In this document: in pieces, positions 55,388 to 63,926 of the stretch
How the letters are laid out: each line of letters starts with the position of its first letter
Position numbering within the stretch: position 1 is the first letter of the stretch
NCBI GenBank assembly: GCA_009668225.1
Contig: WJYK01000012.1
Coordinates: forward strand, 54,499-118,498
Direction: 5' to 3'
DNA length: 64,000 nucleotides
Source: Enterobacteriaceae bacterium RIT693
GTDB taxonomy: Bacteria; Pseudomonadota; Gammaproteobacteria; Enterobacterales; Enterobacteriaceae
Made by a program: the position numbers and the translations under genes
Notes under the pieces: generated by a model
Database searches by the model: none
Told to the model about the DNA's origin: nothing
What the model saw: only the letters and a program-made list of their open reading frames with translations

Positions 55388-55491
55388 AATTTACTCCATA
55401 ACAGGTGTCTTTTGATGACACGTAGTATGGCGGGGTGCTTAAATAACAAAAATATGTAAAATCTCAATAGAATTTTGCTTGTGGAGCAATA

Positions 55492-56394
55492 ATGAAGGCA
55501 ACCTCGGAAGAACTCGCGATTTTTGTTGCTGTAGTGGAAAGCGGAAGCTTCAGCCGCGCGGCAGAACAGCTGGGGCTGGCTAACTCAGCGGTGAGCAGGA
55601 CGGTAAAAAAGCTGGAGATGAAGCTGGGCGTGAGCCTGCTTAACCGAACAACGCGCCAGCTTAGCCTGACGGAAGAAGGTGAGCGCTATTTTAGGCAGGT
55701 ACAGCAAATTTTGCAGGCGATGGCCGCGGCCGAAAATGAAGTGATGGAAAGCAAGCAGACGCCAAGGGGATTGCTGCGCATTGATGCCGCGACCCCGGTA
55801 ATGCTGCATTTATTAATGCCGCTAATCAAACCGTTCCGCGAACGCTACCCGGAAATGACGTTATCCTTAGTGTCTTCGGAAACCTTTATTAATCTTATCG
55901 AGCGCAAAGTCGATGTGGCTATCCGGGTCGGAAATTTAACCGACTCAAGCCTTCGCGCCCGGCCGCTTTTTAGCAGCTACCGTAAGATTATTGCCTCGCC
56001 CGAGTATTTGGCTACCCACGGCACGCCGGAGAATGCCTCCGATCTGGTGAACCATTTTTGTCTTGGATTTACCGAGCCTTCCTCTCTTAACCGCTGGCCG
56101 GTTTCACAAGCGGATGGGCAGCTTTTTGAGATAAAACCAGGCCTGTCCTCTAATAGCGGGGAAACGCTTAAACAGCTGTGCCTGACGGGCAATGGTATCG
56201 CCTGCCTGTCGGATTTTATGATTGATAAAGAGATTGAAAGCGGGGAGTTTGTTGAGGTGCTTGCGGATAAGCTTTTGCCGGTCAATATGCCTTTTAGCGC
56301 CGTGTATTATAGCGACCGGGCGGTCAGTACGCGTATTCGTGCATTTATTGATTTTCTGAGCGATGCGGTAAAACGGCCCCCTGAAGGGCCGTAA
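55492..56394 (+). CDS. yafC: LysR-family transcriptional regulator YafC
   Basis: A 300-residue LysR regulator. The winged helix (1-about 60) reads [42 protein letters not shown] and [19 protein letters not shown]. The effector domain covers about 90-290 ([37 protein letters not shown]). Very close to E. coli YafC. Its stop is inside a small hairpin ACGGCCC/GGGCCGT, and dkgB ends seven bases beyond on the other strand. Likely regulates the divergent MFS gene. Confidence 0.94.
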   Translation: MKATSEELAIFVAVVESGSFSRAAEQLGLANSAVSRTVKKLEMKLGVSLLNRTTRQLSLTEEGERYFRQVQQILQAMAAAENEVMESKQTPRGLLRIDAATPVMLHLLMPLIKPFRERYPEMTLSLVSSETFINLIERKVDVAIRVGNLTDSSLRARPLFSSYRKIIASPEYLATHGTPENASDLVNHFCLGFTEPSSLNRWPVSQADGQLFEIKPGLSSNSGETLKQLCLTGNGIACLSDFMIDKEIESGEFVEVLADKLLPVNMPFSAVYYSDRAVSTRIRAFIDFLSDAVKRPPEGP

Positions 56395-56400
56395 TCAGGA

Positions 56401-57207
56401 TCAGTTATCCCACTTCGGTGCCAGACCTTCCGGGCTCACCAGGCGGTCATTGCATTCCAGAGCAGCAATGGCTGCCATGTCGTCCGCATCCAGCTTCAGG
56501 GTCAGCGCCTGCAGATTGCTTTCCAGGTTTACGCGTTTAGTTGAAGAAGGGATCACCGCATAACCCAGAGCCATCGCCCATGCCAGAATAACCTGTGCAG
56601 GCGTTGCCTGATGTTTCAGTGCAATACGACCGATGGTTTCATCCGCCAACGCTTTCCCATAGGCCAGCGTCATATAGGACGTAATGTGGATGTTGTGCTG
56701 CTTAGCCCACTCAACAACGGTGCGGTTTTGCAGGTATGGCGACAGCTCAATCTGGTTGGTGGCAATATTTTCAGCGCCAACCGCGTCAATAGCCCGCTGC
56801 ATCAGTTCAACGGTAAAGTTAGAAACCCCAATCTGACGAGTCAAACCGGCTTCTTTAGCGGCCAGTAGCGCCTGCATAAATTCGGCAACCGGTACAGCAT
56901 CGTTTGGCGATGGCCAGTGGATCAGGGTCAGATCAGCATAGTCAGTACGCAGCTTCGCCAGGCTCTCTTTCAGGCTTGGGATTAGTTTGTCTTTGCTGAG
57001 ATTTTCGATCCAGATCTTAGTTGTGATAAACAGTTCTTCACGTGAAATACCGCTCTCTTCCAGAGCCTGGCCAACGGCCGCTTCATTATCATAGATTTGT
57101 GCAGTATCTACAGCGCGGTAGCCGAGCTCCAGTGCTGTTTTAACCGATGCGATGACGACGTCGTCTTTCAGGCGGAAAGTGCCCAGACCGAATGCAGGAA
57201 TTGCCAT
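56401..57207 (-). CDS. dkgB: 2,5-diketo-D-gluconate reductase B (methylglyoxal reductase)
   Basis: An aldo-keto reductase of 268 residues that reduces 2,5-diketogluconate, methylglyoxal and other aldehydes with NADPH. The catalytic tetrad is set by [14 protein letters not shown] (Asp, Tyr), [12 protein letters not shown] (Lys) and [11 protein letters not shown] (His). Other segments are [22 protein letters not shown] and [15 protein letters not shown]. The ATG at 57207 gives [16 protein letters not shown], as in E. coli. In E. coli aspU follows directly upstream; here the six-gene glycan operon is between. Confidence 0.94.
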   Translation of the reverse strand: MAIPAFGLGTFRLKDDVVIASVKTALELGYRAVDTAQIYDNEAAVGQALEESGISREELFITTKIWIENLSKDKLIPSLKESLAKLRTDYADLTLIHWPSPNDAVPVAEFMQALLAAKEAGLTRQIGVSNFTVELMQRAIDAVGAENIATNQIELSPYLQNRTVVEWAKQHNIHITSYMTLAYGKALADETIGRIALKHQATPAQVILAWAMALGYAVIPSSTKRVNLESNLQALTLKLDADDMAAIAALECNDRLVSPEGLAPKWDN

Positions 57208-57752
57208 TTTTAACCTCATTATAGGGTGTACGTTTGTATGAGGAAGAGTATGCCGGGGGATACTTTGCTGAAAAAGACGGATAAATGCAGAAGATTTTTG
57301 CTAAATCAGCAACAATGCTATTTTTCTCTCTGCTGGATGCCGTAACCGCTGGAGTAAAACACTTACTCGGTGCTCAATCCTGCGTTAAAGCGACAATCAT
57401 AATTAGAATATAATTAACAAAGAGGGTTAATTACATATCCAAATAAATTTAAAACAAACATTACGAGAAAAAAATAAATTCAGCACAAATAATTCCACCC
57501 TGAATAAGAAAGGGCATTTTTACTTTCATGGAACTATACAACGCCGCATCGGCAATGCTATATATAACCACCTCTTAGATTTAAACCAATAAAGCATCCG
57601 CTTTCTCCGCACCAGGCCAATCGGCAACGGGGTTTATTATTCACATAGAAAATCAATTAATAATAAAAGCATTTAAACAATGAATATATATCAGAACCAA
57701 TAGCAAATTAAATAGATGTTTAATACTGCTCAAGGATTGGAGCCAGCTGATC
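57208..57752. other. AT-rich promoter region of the glycan operon and dkgB
   Basis: The gap is 545 bases with no convincing gene. From about 57395 to 57740 the sequence is very AT-rich (for example 57421-57490). It divides dkgB from the divergent glycan operon. I looked for the JUMPStart/ops element (GGCGGTAGCGT) that precedes many polysaccharide operons and did not find it. The region probably marks the left edge of the insertion. Confidence 0.5.
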
Positions 57753-59039
57753 ATGCACACCACCGATTTTATAAATATTGGCCACACAATTGAGTTACGG
57801 AACCTGCCCATAGAAGAGCACCATAGCGCTAATAACAACACCACAGGCAATGATGAATCCCTCCCCCCCCTTATTTCAGCAATTATTCCATGCCTGAATG
57901 AAGAACTGACATTGGGCATCTGCATAAATAAAGCTATGGCGTCTTTTACTCAGCGAGGGGTTAAAGGAGAGGTGATTGTGGGTGATAACGGCTCCACCGA
58001 TAAATCCGTTGAGATTGCAGAGTCGTTAGGCGCTCGTGTCGTTCATCAGCCAACAAGAGGTTATGGTGCCGCACTCAGCGCCGCTGCTGGTGCCGCCAGG
58101 GGTAAATATATCATCATGGCGGATGCCGATGATTCGTATGACTGGAGTCAGCTTGATTGCTTTATCGACACCCTGGAAAACGGCGCTGATTTTGTCATGG
58201 GGAACCGTTTTGCTGGCGGAATAGAGGCGGGTGCAATGCCGCCCCTGCATCGCTATTTGGGGAACCCCGTGATGTCCGGTATTGCGCGCTGGCTTTATCG
58301 CTCCCCTATTCGAGATTTTCACTGCGGCATGCGCGGCTTCACCCGGGAAGCTTTTCAAAAAATAGCGGCTCATTCGACCGGAATGGAATTTGCGTCAGAA
58401 ATGATTATTAATGCGCATCGCGCGGAGCTGGATATTCGCGAAGTGCCGATTAAGCTTTACCCTGACAAACGCAACCGCCCTCCTCATTTACGATCGTTTC
58501 GTGACGGCTGGCGCCACCTGCGCCTGCTTATTGCCTACGCGCCGAATATCATCTATCTGGTACCCGGATTAATTTTATTAATAATTGGCCTCATCGGACT
58601 GGCGCTCCTTGCCGGCGGCCCGGTTCAGTTTGGCGGCTATTACTTTGGGATCCATTTCGTTGCCCTTGCCACAATGGCAACGCTTATCGGCCTGACTTCT
58701 CTCTTATTGGGTATTTTAGCTAAGGTAGCGATTGCCATTTCTCACCCGGTCCCTGGCGGGCGACTCGTCACCTGGCTAAAGCGCTCGCATCCGCTGGAGT
58801 GGCTGGTATTTTTGGGCACCACGCTGGCATTACTGGGGTTTAGCGCGGATCTACTGCTTGCTTTCCAATGGTTTTTTATCGGCGGATCGATGGAGCAGTC
58901 CGTACACGCCGCCTTTGTTATCAGCACCGCTTGTATAGCCGGCGTATTGATGTCCATGGCGGGTTTCGTGCTTAAGCTGCTGCTGGATAATCTGGATAAC
59001 GCGCCTTCGGCCGCTTCAATGGAAGGGCCTGCCCAATGA
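57753..59039 (+). CDS. Family 2 glycosyltransferase with C-terminal membrane helices (polyprenyl-phosphate glycosyltransferase-like)
   Basis: A 428-residue protein. After a divergent 40-residue N-terminus comes a GT2 domain (about 42-270): LISAIIPCLNEELTLGICI, VIVGDNGSTDKSVEIAES, and the DXD-type IIMADADDSYDW, then GNRFAGG and RDFHCGMRGFTREAF. Four membrane helices follow (about 280-415: IIYLVPGLILLIIGLIGLALL and others). This plan is close to dolichyl/undecaprenyl-phosphate sugar transferases (GtrB/DPM1-like) that load a sugar on a lipid carrier. It is the first gene of a six-gene operon; the next gene overlaps it by four bases. Confidence 0.85.
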   Translation: MHTTDFINIGHTIELRNLPIEEHHSANNNTTGNDESLPPLISAIIPCLNEELTLGICINKAMASFTQRGVKGEVIVGDNGSTDKSVEIAESLGARVVHQPTRGYGAALSAAAGAARGKYIIMADADDSYDWSQLDCFIDTLENGADFVMGNRFAGGIEAGAMPPLHRYLGNPVMSGIARWLYRSPIRDFHCGMRGFTREAFQKIAAHSTGMEFASEMIINAHRAELDIREVPIKLYPDKRNRPPHLRSFRDGWRHLRLLIAYAPNIIYLVPGLILLIIGLIGLALLAGGPVQFGGYYFGIHFVALATMATLIGLTSLLLGILAKVAIAISHPVPGGRLVTWLKRSHPLEWLVFLGTTLALLGFSADLLLAFQWFFIGGSMEQSVHAAFVISTACIAGVLMSMAGFVLKLLLDNLDNAPSAASMEGPAQ

Positions 59040-59725
59040 GAAGGAACCGGGCAGCACCGCGTATTTGGGATACGGACTGGCTGATGCTGCGCCCTTTAGC
59101 TAGCCGGCTAAGAGAGCAAGCCCAACGCCATGTCCCACCGAATACACTCATGGTCGATTTAGGCTGCGGTGAAGAACCTTATGCCGATATGATGCGCCAA
59201 ATGAAGATTGATTACCGGGGTGCGGATATTGATGACGGCGCAACGTTAAAGATCGATCAACAAGGTAGAGTGCCTTTAGACGACTATACGGCAGGAGCTG
59301 TGCTCTCAGTACAGGTGCTGGAACACGTGAGGGACTTAAATTCTTACTGCGCGGAGATATGGCGCTTGCTGAAGGACGACGGCGTTCTGCTACTCTCCAC
59401 GCATGGCACATGGCTCTATCACCCCCACCCGGAAGATCACCGCCGCTGGACACGAACCGGGCTGATAGCCGATCTGAGCGACCGCGGTTTCACCGTTGAA
59501 GAGGTTCACGCAATTGTAGGGCCGCTTGCCACGACGACAATGCTTCGGTTAACCGGGTTTGCATTTTTCCTTCGGCGAATCCCCTTCATCGGCTCCACTC
59601 TGGCGGCCTTTTTAGCTGTGGTCATGAACCTTCGCGCCGTGCTGGAAGAGTATGTGACTCCAGCTCAAATACGCGATGACAATGCCTGCGTTTTTCTCGT
59701 CCGGGCCCGCAAGGTTGCAAAATGA
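59036..59725 (+). CDS. SAM-dependent methyltransferase (glycan operon, first copy)
   Basis: A 229-residue class I methyltransferase. Motif I is TLMVDLGCGEEPYADMMRQM, followed by YRGADIDDGATLKID, AGAVLSVQVLEHVRDLNSYCAEIWRLLKDDGVLLLS and HGTWLYHPHPEDHRRWTRTGL. The last phrase (HPHPEDHRRWT) occurs in methyltransferases of glycan clusters. Hydrophobic residues near the C-terminus (FLRRIPFIGSTLAAFLAVVMN) may touch the membrane. The ATG overlaps the previous stop and its own stop overlaps the next ATG, each by four bases. It probably methylates a sugar or lipid-linked sugar; the target is unknown. Confidence 0.8.
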   Translation: MRRNRAAPRIWDTDWLMLRPLASRLREQAQRHVPPNTLMVDLGCGEEPYADMMRQMKIDYRGADIDDGATLKIDQQGRVPLDDYTAGAVLSVQVLEHVRDLNSYCAEIWRLLKDDGVLLLSTHGTWLYHPHPEDHRRWTRTGLIADLSDRGFTVEEVHAIVGPLATTTMLRLTGFAFFLRRIPFIGSTLAAFLAVVMNLRAVLEEYVTPAQIRDDNACVFLVRARKVAK

Positions 59726-60114
59726 GTATGACGACGCCTTTTGCTTACCTGCTTGTTTCAGGCTGCTGTTTTGTAGGCCACAACATCACAATGATCGCCC
59801 TGAACGCTCTACACGTACCATTATGGTCGTCCGTTTTTCTCTCTTTCGGGATTGTCGTAATGCTGGGCTATATATTACACAGCCTCATTACTTTCGAACG
59901 TTCCTTCTCTGCTTCCGTCTTCATGCGCTATGCCGCCAGTATGTCATTCAATATCCCGCTTACCTTCGCGACGACCTGGTTTTGGTATTGCTGGATTGGA
60001 TTTTCCATGTCTGTTGCGTCACCGCTGGCTTCAATCTGCATGGTGCTGCTGAACTACCTGCTTAGCCGCTGGGCTATCGCCCCCTCAGGCAAGAAAAAGG
60101 TTATAGATTTATGA
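59722..60114 (+). CDS. GtrA-family membrane protein (putative lipid-linked sugar flippase)
   Basis: A 130-residue protein with four membrane helices (about 8-28, 36-56, 68-88 and 95-115), with the GtrA pattern: GHNITMIALNALHVPLWSSV, SLITFERSFSASVFMRYAAS, FNIPLTFATTWFWY and MVLLNYLLSRWAI. The family is proposed to flip undecaprenyl-phosphate sugars across the inner membrane, as in O-antigen glucosylation (GtrA with GtrB). Four-base overlaps join it to both neighbours. Confidence 0.85.
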   Translation: MSMTTPFAYLLVSGCCFVGHNITMIALNALHVPLWSSVFLSFGIVVMLGYILHSLITFERSFSASVFMRYAASMSFNIPLTFATTWFWYCWIGFSMSVASPLASICMVLLNYLLSRWAIAPSGKKKVIDL

Positions 60115-60776
60115 CTCACCATCCTATTGATTCAGGCGTGTTGCAGGAGATCTTGTCCCGTCATCTTGCACTGTACCGAACAAAAGTACCCCACTATCAA
60201 GCAACTATGCTAAATAGCCTGTACTCGATATGGGATAAACATCATGGCAGGTTACTCGATGTTGGTGGTGGGACTGGCGTGATTGCTCAGGCCATCGCGG
60301 AGCTCTTCCCTGTCAATGATGTGGTAACAGTAGATCTGGTTGACCGCTTCTGTCCTTCATTAAGCATTACGGCTCGACAGTACGATGGCACAACGCTACC
60401 GTTCGCCAACGGCTCGTTTCAGGCTGCCACATTGAATAACGTATTACACCACGTCCCCGTTGCTGCCAGAGTCGGCTTGCTCAGGGAAATAGGCCGGGTG
60501 GTGGAAGGCCCGCTTTATATTAAAGATCACGAAAGCGAAGGTTTGCGGGATAACATGCGCCTGATCGCAATGGATGCCATCGGCAATATCCCATTCGGCG
60601 GCATGCTATGGGCAAGTTACCTTACCCGCATGGGATGGGAACGCCTCGCCAATGCCAGCGGCTACCGCATCGCTGCCCGCGTGACCCAGTCGCATTACCG
60701 CAGTGGAGCTTACGCTCTACTCTTCCCGAATCGACTGGAAATCACGATGCGCTTAGAGAAGGCGCATAATTTTTGA
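60111..60776 (+). CDS. SAM-dependent methyltransferase (glycan operon, second copy)
   Basis: A 221-residue class I methyltransferase, not a close duplicate of the first. Motif I is RLLDVGGGTGVIAQAIAELF, followed by VVTVDLVDRFCPSLSI, YDGTTLPFANGSFQAATLNN and VLHHVPVAARVGLLREIGRVV. The aspartate of VTVDL should bind the ribose of SAM. The start and stop each overlap their neighbours by four bases. Two separate methyltransferases in one short operon suggest a product methylated at two places or on two residues. Confidence 0.8.
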   Translation: MTHHPIDSGVLQEILSRHLALYRTKVPHYQATMLNSLYSIWDKHHGRLLDVGGGTGVIAQAIAELFPVNDVVTVDLVDRFCPSLSITARQYDGTTLPFANGSFQAATLNNVLHHVPVAARVGLLREIGRVVEGPLYIKDHESEGLRDNMRLIAMDAIGNIPFGGMLWASYLTRMGWERLANASGYRIAARVTQSHYRSGAYALLFPNRLEITMRLEKAHNF

Positions 60777-61918
60777 AGATCCTCATGGTAAGCCCTTTCT
60801 ATGAGACTCACGGCGGCGGTCTGGAACGAGTCGCGGGGCATCTGTGCCGTGAGCTTATGCTACAGGGGGAAAAACTGCTCTGGGCGGCAAGCAGCGATGA
60901 TGCTCTACTCAACAATGATATTGAAATGCTTCCCCTTCGCTGCATCAACCCTCTGGAAAGATTCACGGGTTTGCCAACACCGCTTCCGGGGCTGCGGGCT
61001 ATTCCTCAACTCATACGAGCCATACGGCGCAGCGACGCGGTAATTATTCATGACGCGTTATATGCAATTTCTATACTCGCAATGGTAATCGCCAGGATGT
61101 TAGGTAAACGTACCGTTCTTATTCAGCATATTGCGGCTATCCCTTTCTCCTCACGCCTCCTGCGTCATCTTATGGCTCTGGCGAACCGGCTAGTGACGCG
61201 TCCAATGCTACGGGCGGCCAACGCCCGGGTATTTATTAGCGATACAGTACGCCACGATCTGCTCGGAACTCCCGCTCGTTATCCTTACCAACTCATCTTT
61301 AACGGTGTTGACAGGACGACCTTCTTTTTCCGGGGAACGGCTGTAAAAAAAACGATTTTACCTGCCGACATAGCCGTACCTACGGGAATGCGCCCGGTAC
61401 TCTTTGTTGGTCGCTACGTTGAGAAAAAGGGGCTGGCGATATTACGCACACTGGCGGAAACCCGGCCCGATCTCTTTTTTTTACTGGCAGGCCAGGGACC
61501 GCTCAGCCCGGACGACTGGGGATTAAGCAATGTTTACGATCTTGGCATCCAGTCACCTGCTGCGCTGGCCGATCTTTACCATCAGGTCGATCTGCTTCTG
61601 CTACCGAGCGTGGGTGAAGGGTATCCGCTGGTTATCCAGGAAGCGATGGCCTGCGGCCTGCCGGTCATCTGCGGTATACCGACTCACCGGGCCGATCCAC
61701 AGGCCGCGCGTTGGCTATGCGGTGTAGATATCGATCTTGCCAACCCTCAGGCGTCGGCTCATCTCTGCGCCAACGCTATCGATAGCATGGCGCTCAGCGA
61801 GTCCGAACGCACCGAGATGGCACATTACGCCACCACCCACTATTGCTGGCAGATCATGGCCAGCAAAGTCCTGGCGCTGGGCATGCCGCCAGACGCAATC
61901 ATTTCATCAAATGCCTAA
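60773..61918 (+). CDS. Family 4 glycosyltransferase (GT-B)
   Basis: A 381-residue retaining glycosyltransferase. The N-terminal domain begins MKILMVSPFYETHGGGLERVA-like with VSPFYETHGGGLERVAGHL (the GG loop binding donor phosphates). The C-terminal GT4 domain (about 200-350) has PVLFVGRYVEKKGLAILRTL, FFLLAGQGPLSPDDWG and LLLLPSVGEGYPLVIQEAMACGLPVI, with the E(x7)E motif. The start codon region is TTGAAGATC with ATG at 60787 as an alternative; the four-base-type overlap favours TTG at 60773. It is soluble or peripheral and would act on the cytosolic side. Confidence 0.83.
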   Translation: MKILMVSPFYETHGGGLERVAGHLCRELMLQGEKLLWAASSDDALLNNDIEMLPLRCINPLERFTGLPTPLPGLRAIPQLIRAIRRSDAVIIHDALYAISILAMVIARMLGKRTVLIQHIAAIPFSSRLLRHLMALANRLVTRPMLRAANARVFISDTVRHDLLGTPARYPYQLIFNGVDRTTFFFRGTAVKKTILPADIAVPTGMRPVLFVGRYVEKKGLAILRTLAETRPDLFFLLAGQGPLSPDDWGLSNVYDLGIQSPAALADLYHQVDLLLLPSVGEGYPLVIQEAMACGLPVICGIPTHRADPQAARWLCGVDIDLANPQASAHLCANAIDSMALSESERTEMAHYATTHYCWQIMASKVLALGMPPDAIISSNA

Positions 61919-63627
61919 TGCATATAATGAAACTAGCGACCCCAATTCATACCCGTTTAAGTAAACATCAGCATCTGTTCAGTACTGCTCTGGGCATCGT
62001 TATTACTTTTAAAATCACTTTTATTTTTATCTTTGCCTGGCACATCCTTCTGGTAATGGATGAGTTTGCCCAGGTGGGTTATGCGAAGTATTTCTCCAAC
62101 GGCTTGTTTACGACGGTGCAGCCCAGCAAGGCCGTAGGTTTTGCTGTATTTTATAAAATTGCCCATCTTGTTGGCTGGAATGCCTCATCCATCCTGCTTA
62201 TCGGGCGGATACAAACCGCGCTACTTGCCTGCGCCACGCTTGCTTTGATCTATGCGTGCGCTCGCCTGCTAGAAGGAAATCGGGTCCGTGCCCTGCTGGT
62301 TGTCCTTATTCTGCTTTGCTTCTCTAATTTCATGGAGCGAATATTCCGCACAAGATCGGAGCCAATCGCCGTCTTTTTTGCCGTCACGGCGCTTTGGGTG
62401 ATATTGCAGGGCCATACGATAAGCGCAAAGCGAATACTTTTTGCAGGTCTTTTCAGCGGGCTGGCATTCCTGGTCACGCAAAAGTCAGTCTATTTTAACC
62501 TTGCACTGGGATTGGGGCTGGTCATTGACGCGTTGATGAGAAGAAACTATGCAGTAAGCATTTCCCGGGGATTATGGCTGGTCGGAGGCTGGGGGCTTCC
62601 TGTCATTGCCTACTGCGTTATATTCGGGGGAAGCGATCCGATCCGAATTGCTGCCGGGATTATTTTTGGCCCCGTGGAAGTGGCGTTGCGCGGTAACGGA
62701 GAATATGAGGGGCTACGGCTGTATGTATTACAGACCCTGATAAAAAACCCACTACTCTATCTGCTTTGTTTCTCCGGCATGATACTGACGCTTAGTCGCA
62801 TCAAAACGCTGGATGAGCGGAAACGTATCGCTCTGATCTTCTCAGCCATCATCACCATGCTGGTTTTTCTTCACGATCAACCATGGCCGTACGTGTTTAT
62901 TATGGCGCTACCGTTTATGTCACTCTGGCCTCTGGCCGCCGTTGATTTTCTTATAGTGCGCCAATATAAACTGCTGCTTGCCTGCGTTATCGCCGGGATC
63001 ACGCTAACCATTGCTTCAAGCTGCGCCGATAACATCCGCTATCTGAACCTTAACAATAGGACACAGCTGGAGCTGGTTGTCAGAGCAGAGGCAATGATAA
63101 AGCCTCATGAAAGGTATTTTGATGGGATTGGGATGATACCAAACAGGCTGGAACCCACGCCCTTATGGCTTGATATGCATTATGTCTTAGAAACGCTCAG
63201 GCAGGGCAAACGCTCTGAAGCCTATCAAATATTCAGCCATTCACCGCCTAAGATCGTTTTATGGTCCTACCGAATGGACAGGATTTCCCCGGTCGTTGCT
63301 GAGGTAATACATAATAGCTACACCAGGGTCGCCCCCAATATCAGGATTGCTGGCCGCCTTCTACATACCGATCATCAGGAAATCTTCAACGTCCCTCTGG
63401 CAGGTCAATATCGGCTATATAGTGAGGCAGGTAATCCATTGTCGCTACCGATAGAAATCGATGGCAGCTTGCAGAGCCCACCATTTCATCTCTCCACCGG
63501 AAACAAAGTAATCATGCTGCGCGATGGTCCGGCAACGGCGTTACTGCTACCTGAAGGCGCGTACGATAATCTCTTTAAGGTTGGCGATGACAATGAAGAT
63601 CTTTTTGCCAACACCTACAGCTACTAA
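61918..63627 (+). CDS. Large polytopic membrane protein, GT-C glycosyltransferase-like
   Basis: A 569-residue protein with about ten N-terminal membrane helices (about 20-390) and a C-terminal soluble part (about 400-569). The first external loop has LVMDEFAQVGYAKYFSNG, an acidic motif in the position where ArnT/PMT-type GT-C enzymes keep their catalytic Asp/Glu. Further along are RIFRTRSEPIAVFFAVTALW and FLHDQPWPYVFIMALPFM. I cannot assign it to a named family with certainty. The ATG at 61918 overlaps the previous stop by one base (TAATG); a second ATG lies at 61927. It could transfer a lipid-linked sugar in the periplasm, or serve as a polymerase or ligase. Confidence 0.7.
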   Translation: MHIMKLATPIHTRLSKHQHLFSTALGIVITFKITFIFIFAWHILLVMDEFAQVGYAKYFSNGLFTTVQPSKAVGFAVFYKIAHLVGWNASSILLIGRIQTALLACATLALIYACARLLEGNRVRALLVVLILLCFSNFMERIFRTRSEPIAVFFAVTALWVILQGHTISAKRILFAGLFSGLAFLVTQKSVYFNLALGLGLVIDALMRRNYAVSISRGLWLVGGWGLPVIAYCVIFGGSDPIRIAAGIIFGPVEVALRGNGEYEGLRLYVLQTLIKNPLLYLLCFSGMILTLSRIKTLDERKRIALIFSAIITMLVFLHDQPWPYVFIMALPFMSLWPLAAVDFLIVRQYKLLLACVIAGITLTIASSCADNIRYLNLNNRTQLELVVRAEAMIKPHERYFDGIGMIPNRLEPTPLWLDMHYVLETLRQGKRSEAYQIFSHSPPKIVLWSYRMDRISPVVAEVIHNSYTRVAPNIRIAGRLLHTDHQEIFNVPLAGQYRLYSEAGNPLSLPIEIDGSLQSPPFHLSTGNKVIMLRDGPATALLLPEGAYDNLFKVGDDNEDLFANTYSY

Positions 63628-63729
63628 ACAAAATCCCTGAGGAATTAGGCAGAGATTGATTAGCAGACATCTGACAAAAAAAGCAGCGAATTAGATGATA
63701 CAGATAACCAACGCCGGAAAACGAAAAAA

Positions 63730-63759
63730 GCCGCATTGCTGTCAGGCAATGCGGCTTTC
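63730..63759. terminator. Bidirectional terminator at the end of the glycan operon
   Basis: GCCGCATTGC (63730-63739) and GCAATGCGGC (63746-63755) with A run before and TTTCTCTT after. It is placed to stop both the glycan operon and the rRNA-aspU transcript from the other side. Confidence 0.85.
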
Positions 63760-63797
63760 TCTTATCAGATGCAATAAAACATACTGATGTAAATAAG

Positions 63798-63874
63798 TGG
63801 CGGAACGGACGGGACTCGAACCCGCGACCCCCTGCGTGACAGGCAGGTATTCTAACCGACTGAACTACCGCTCC
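63798..63874 (-). tRNA. aspU: tRNA-Asp (anticodon GUC), rRNA-operon linked
   Basis: The 77-base gene is identical to the copy at 47947-48023. The upstream sequence on the minus strand (AAATTAAGCAGTAA, CCGGTGGTTGTAGAAAAATTCGG) is the spacer that follows a 5S rRNA gene in E. coli rrnH, so it is the distal tRNA of an rRNA operon beyond the window edge. Confidence 0.95.
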
Positions 63875-63926
63875 ACCGAATTTTTCTACAACCACCGGTT
63901 TGTTGCCCCGGTTTACTGCTTAATTT

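Noticed and set aside
57208..57752. JUMPStart/ops element expected before a polysaccharide operon
   Set aside because: The GGCGGTAGCGT core was looked for on both strands and not found.
63575..63895. 106-residue minus-strand ORF over aspU and the glycan operon end
   Set aside because: It consists largely of the tRNA-Asp gene and terminator read as protein.
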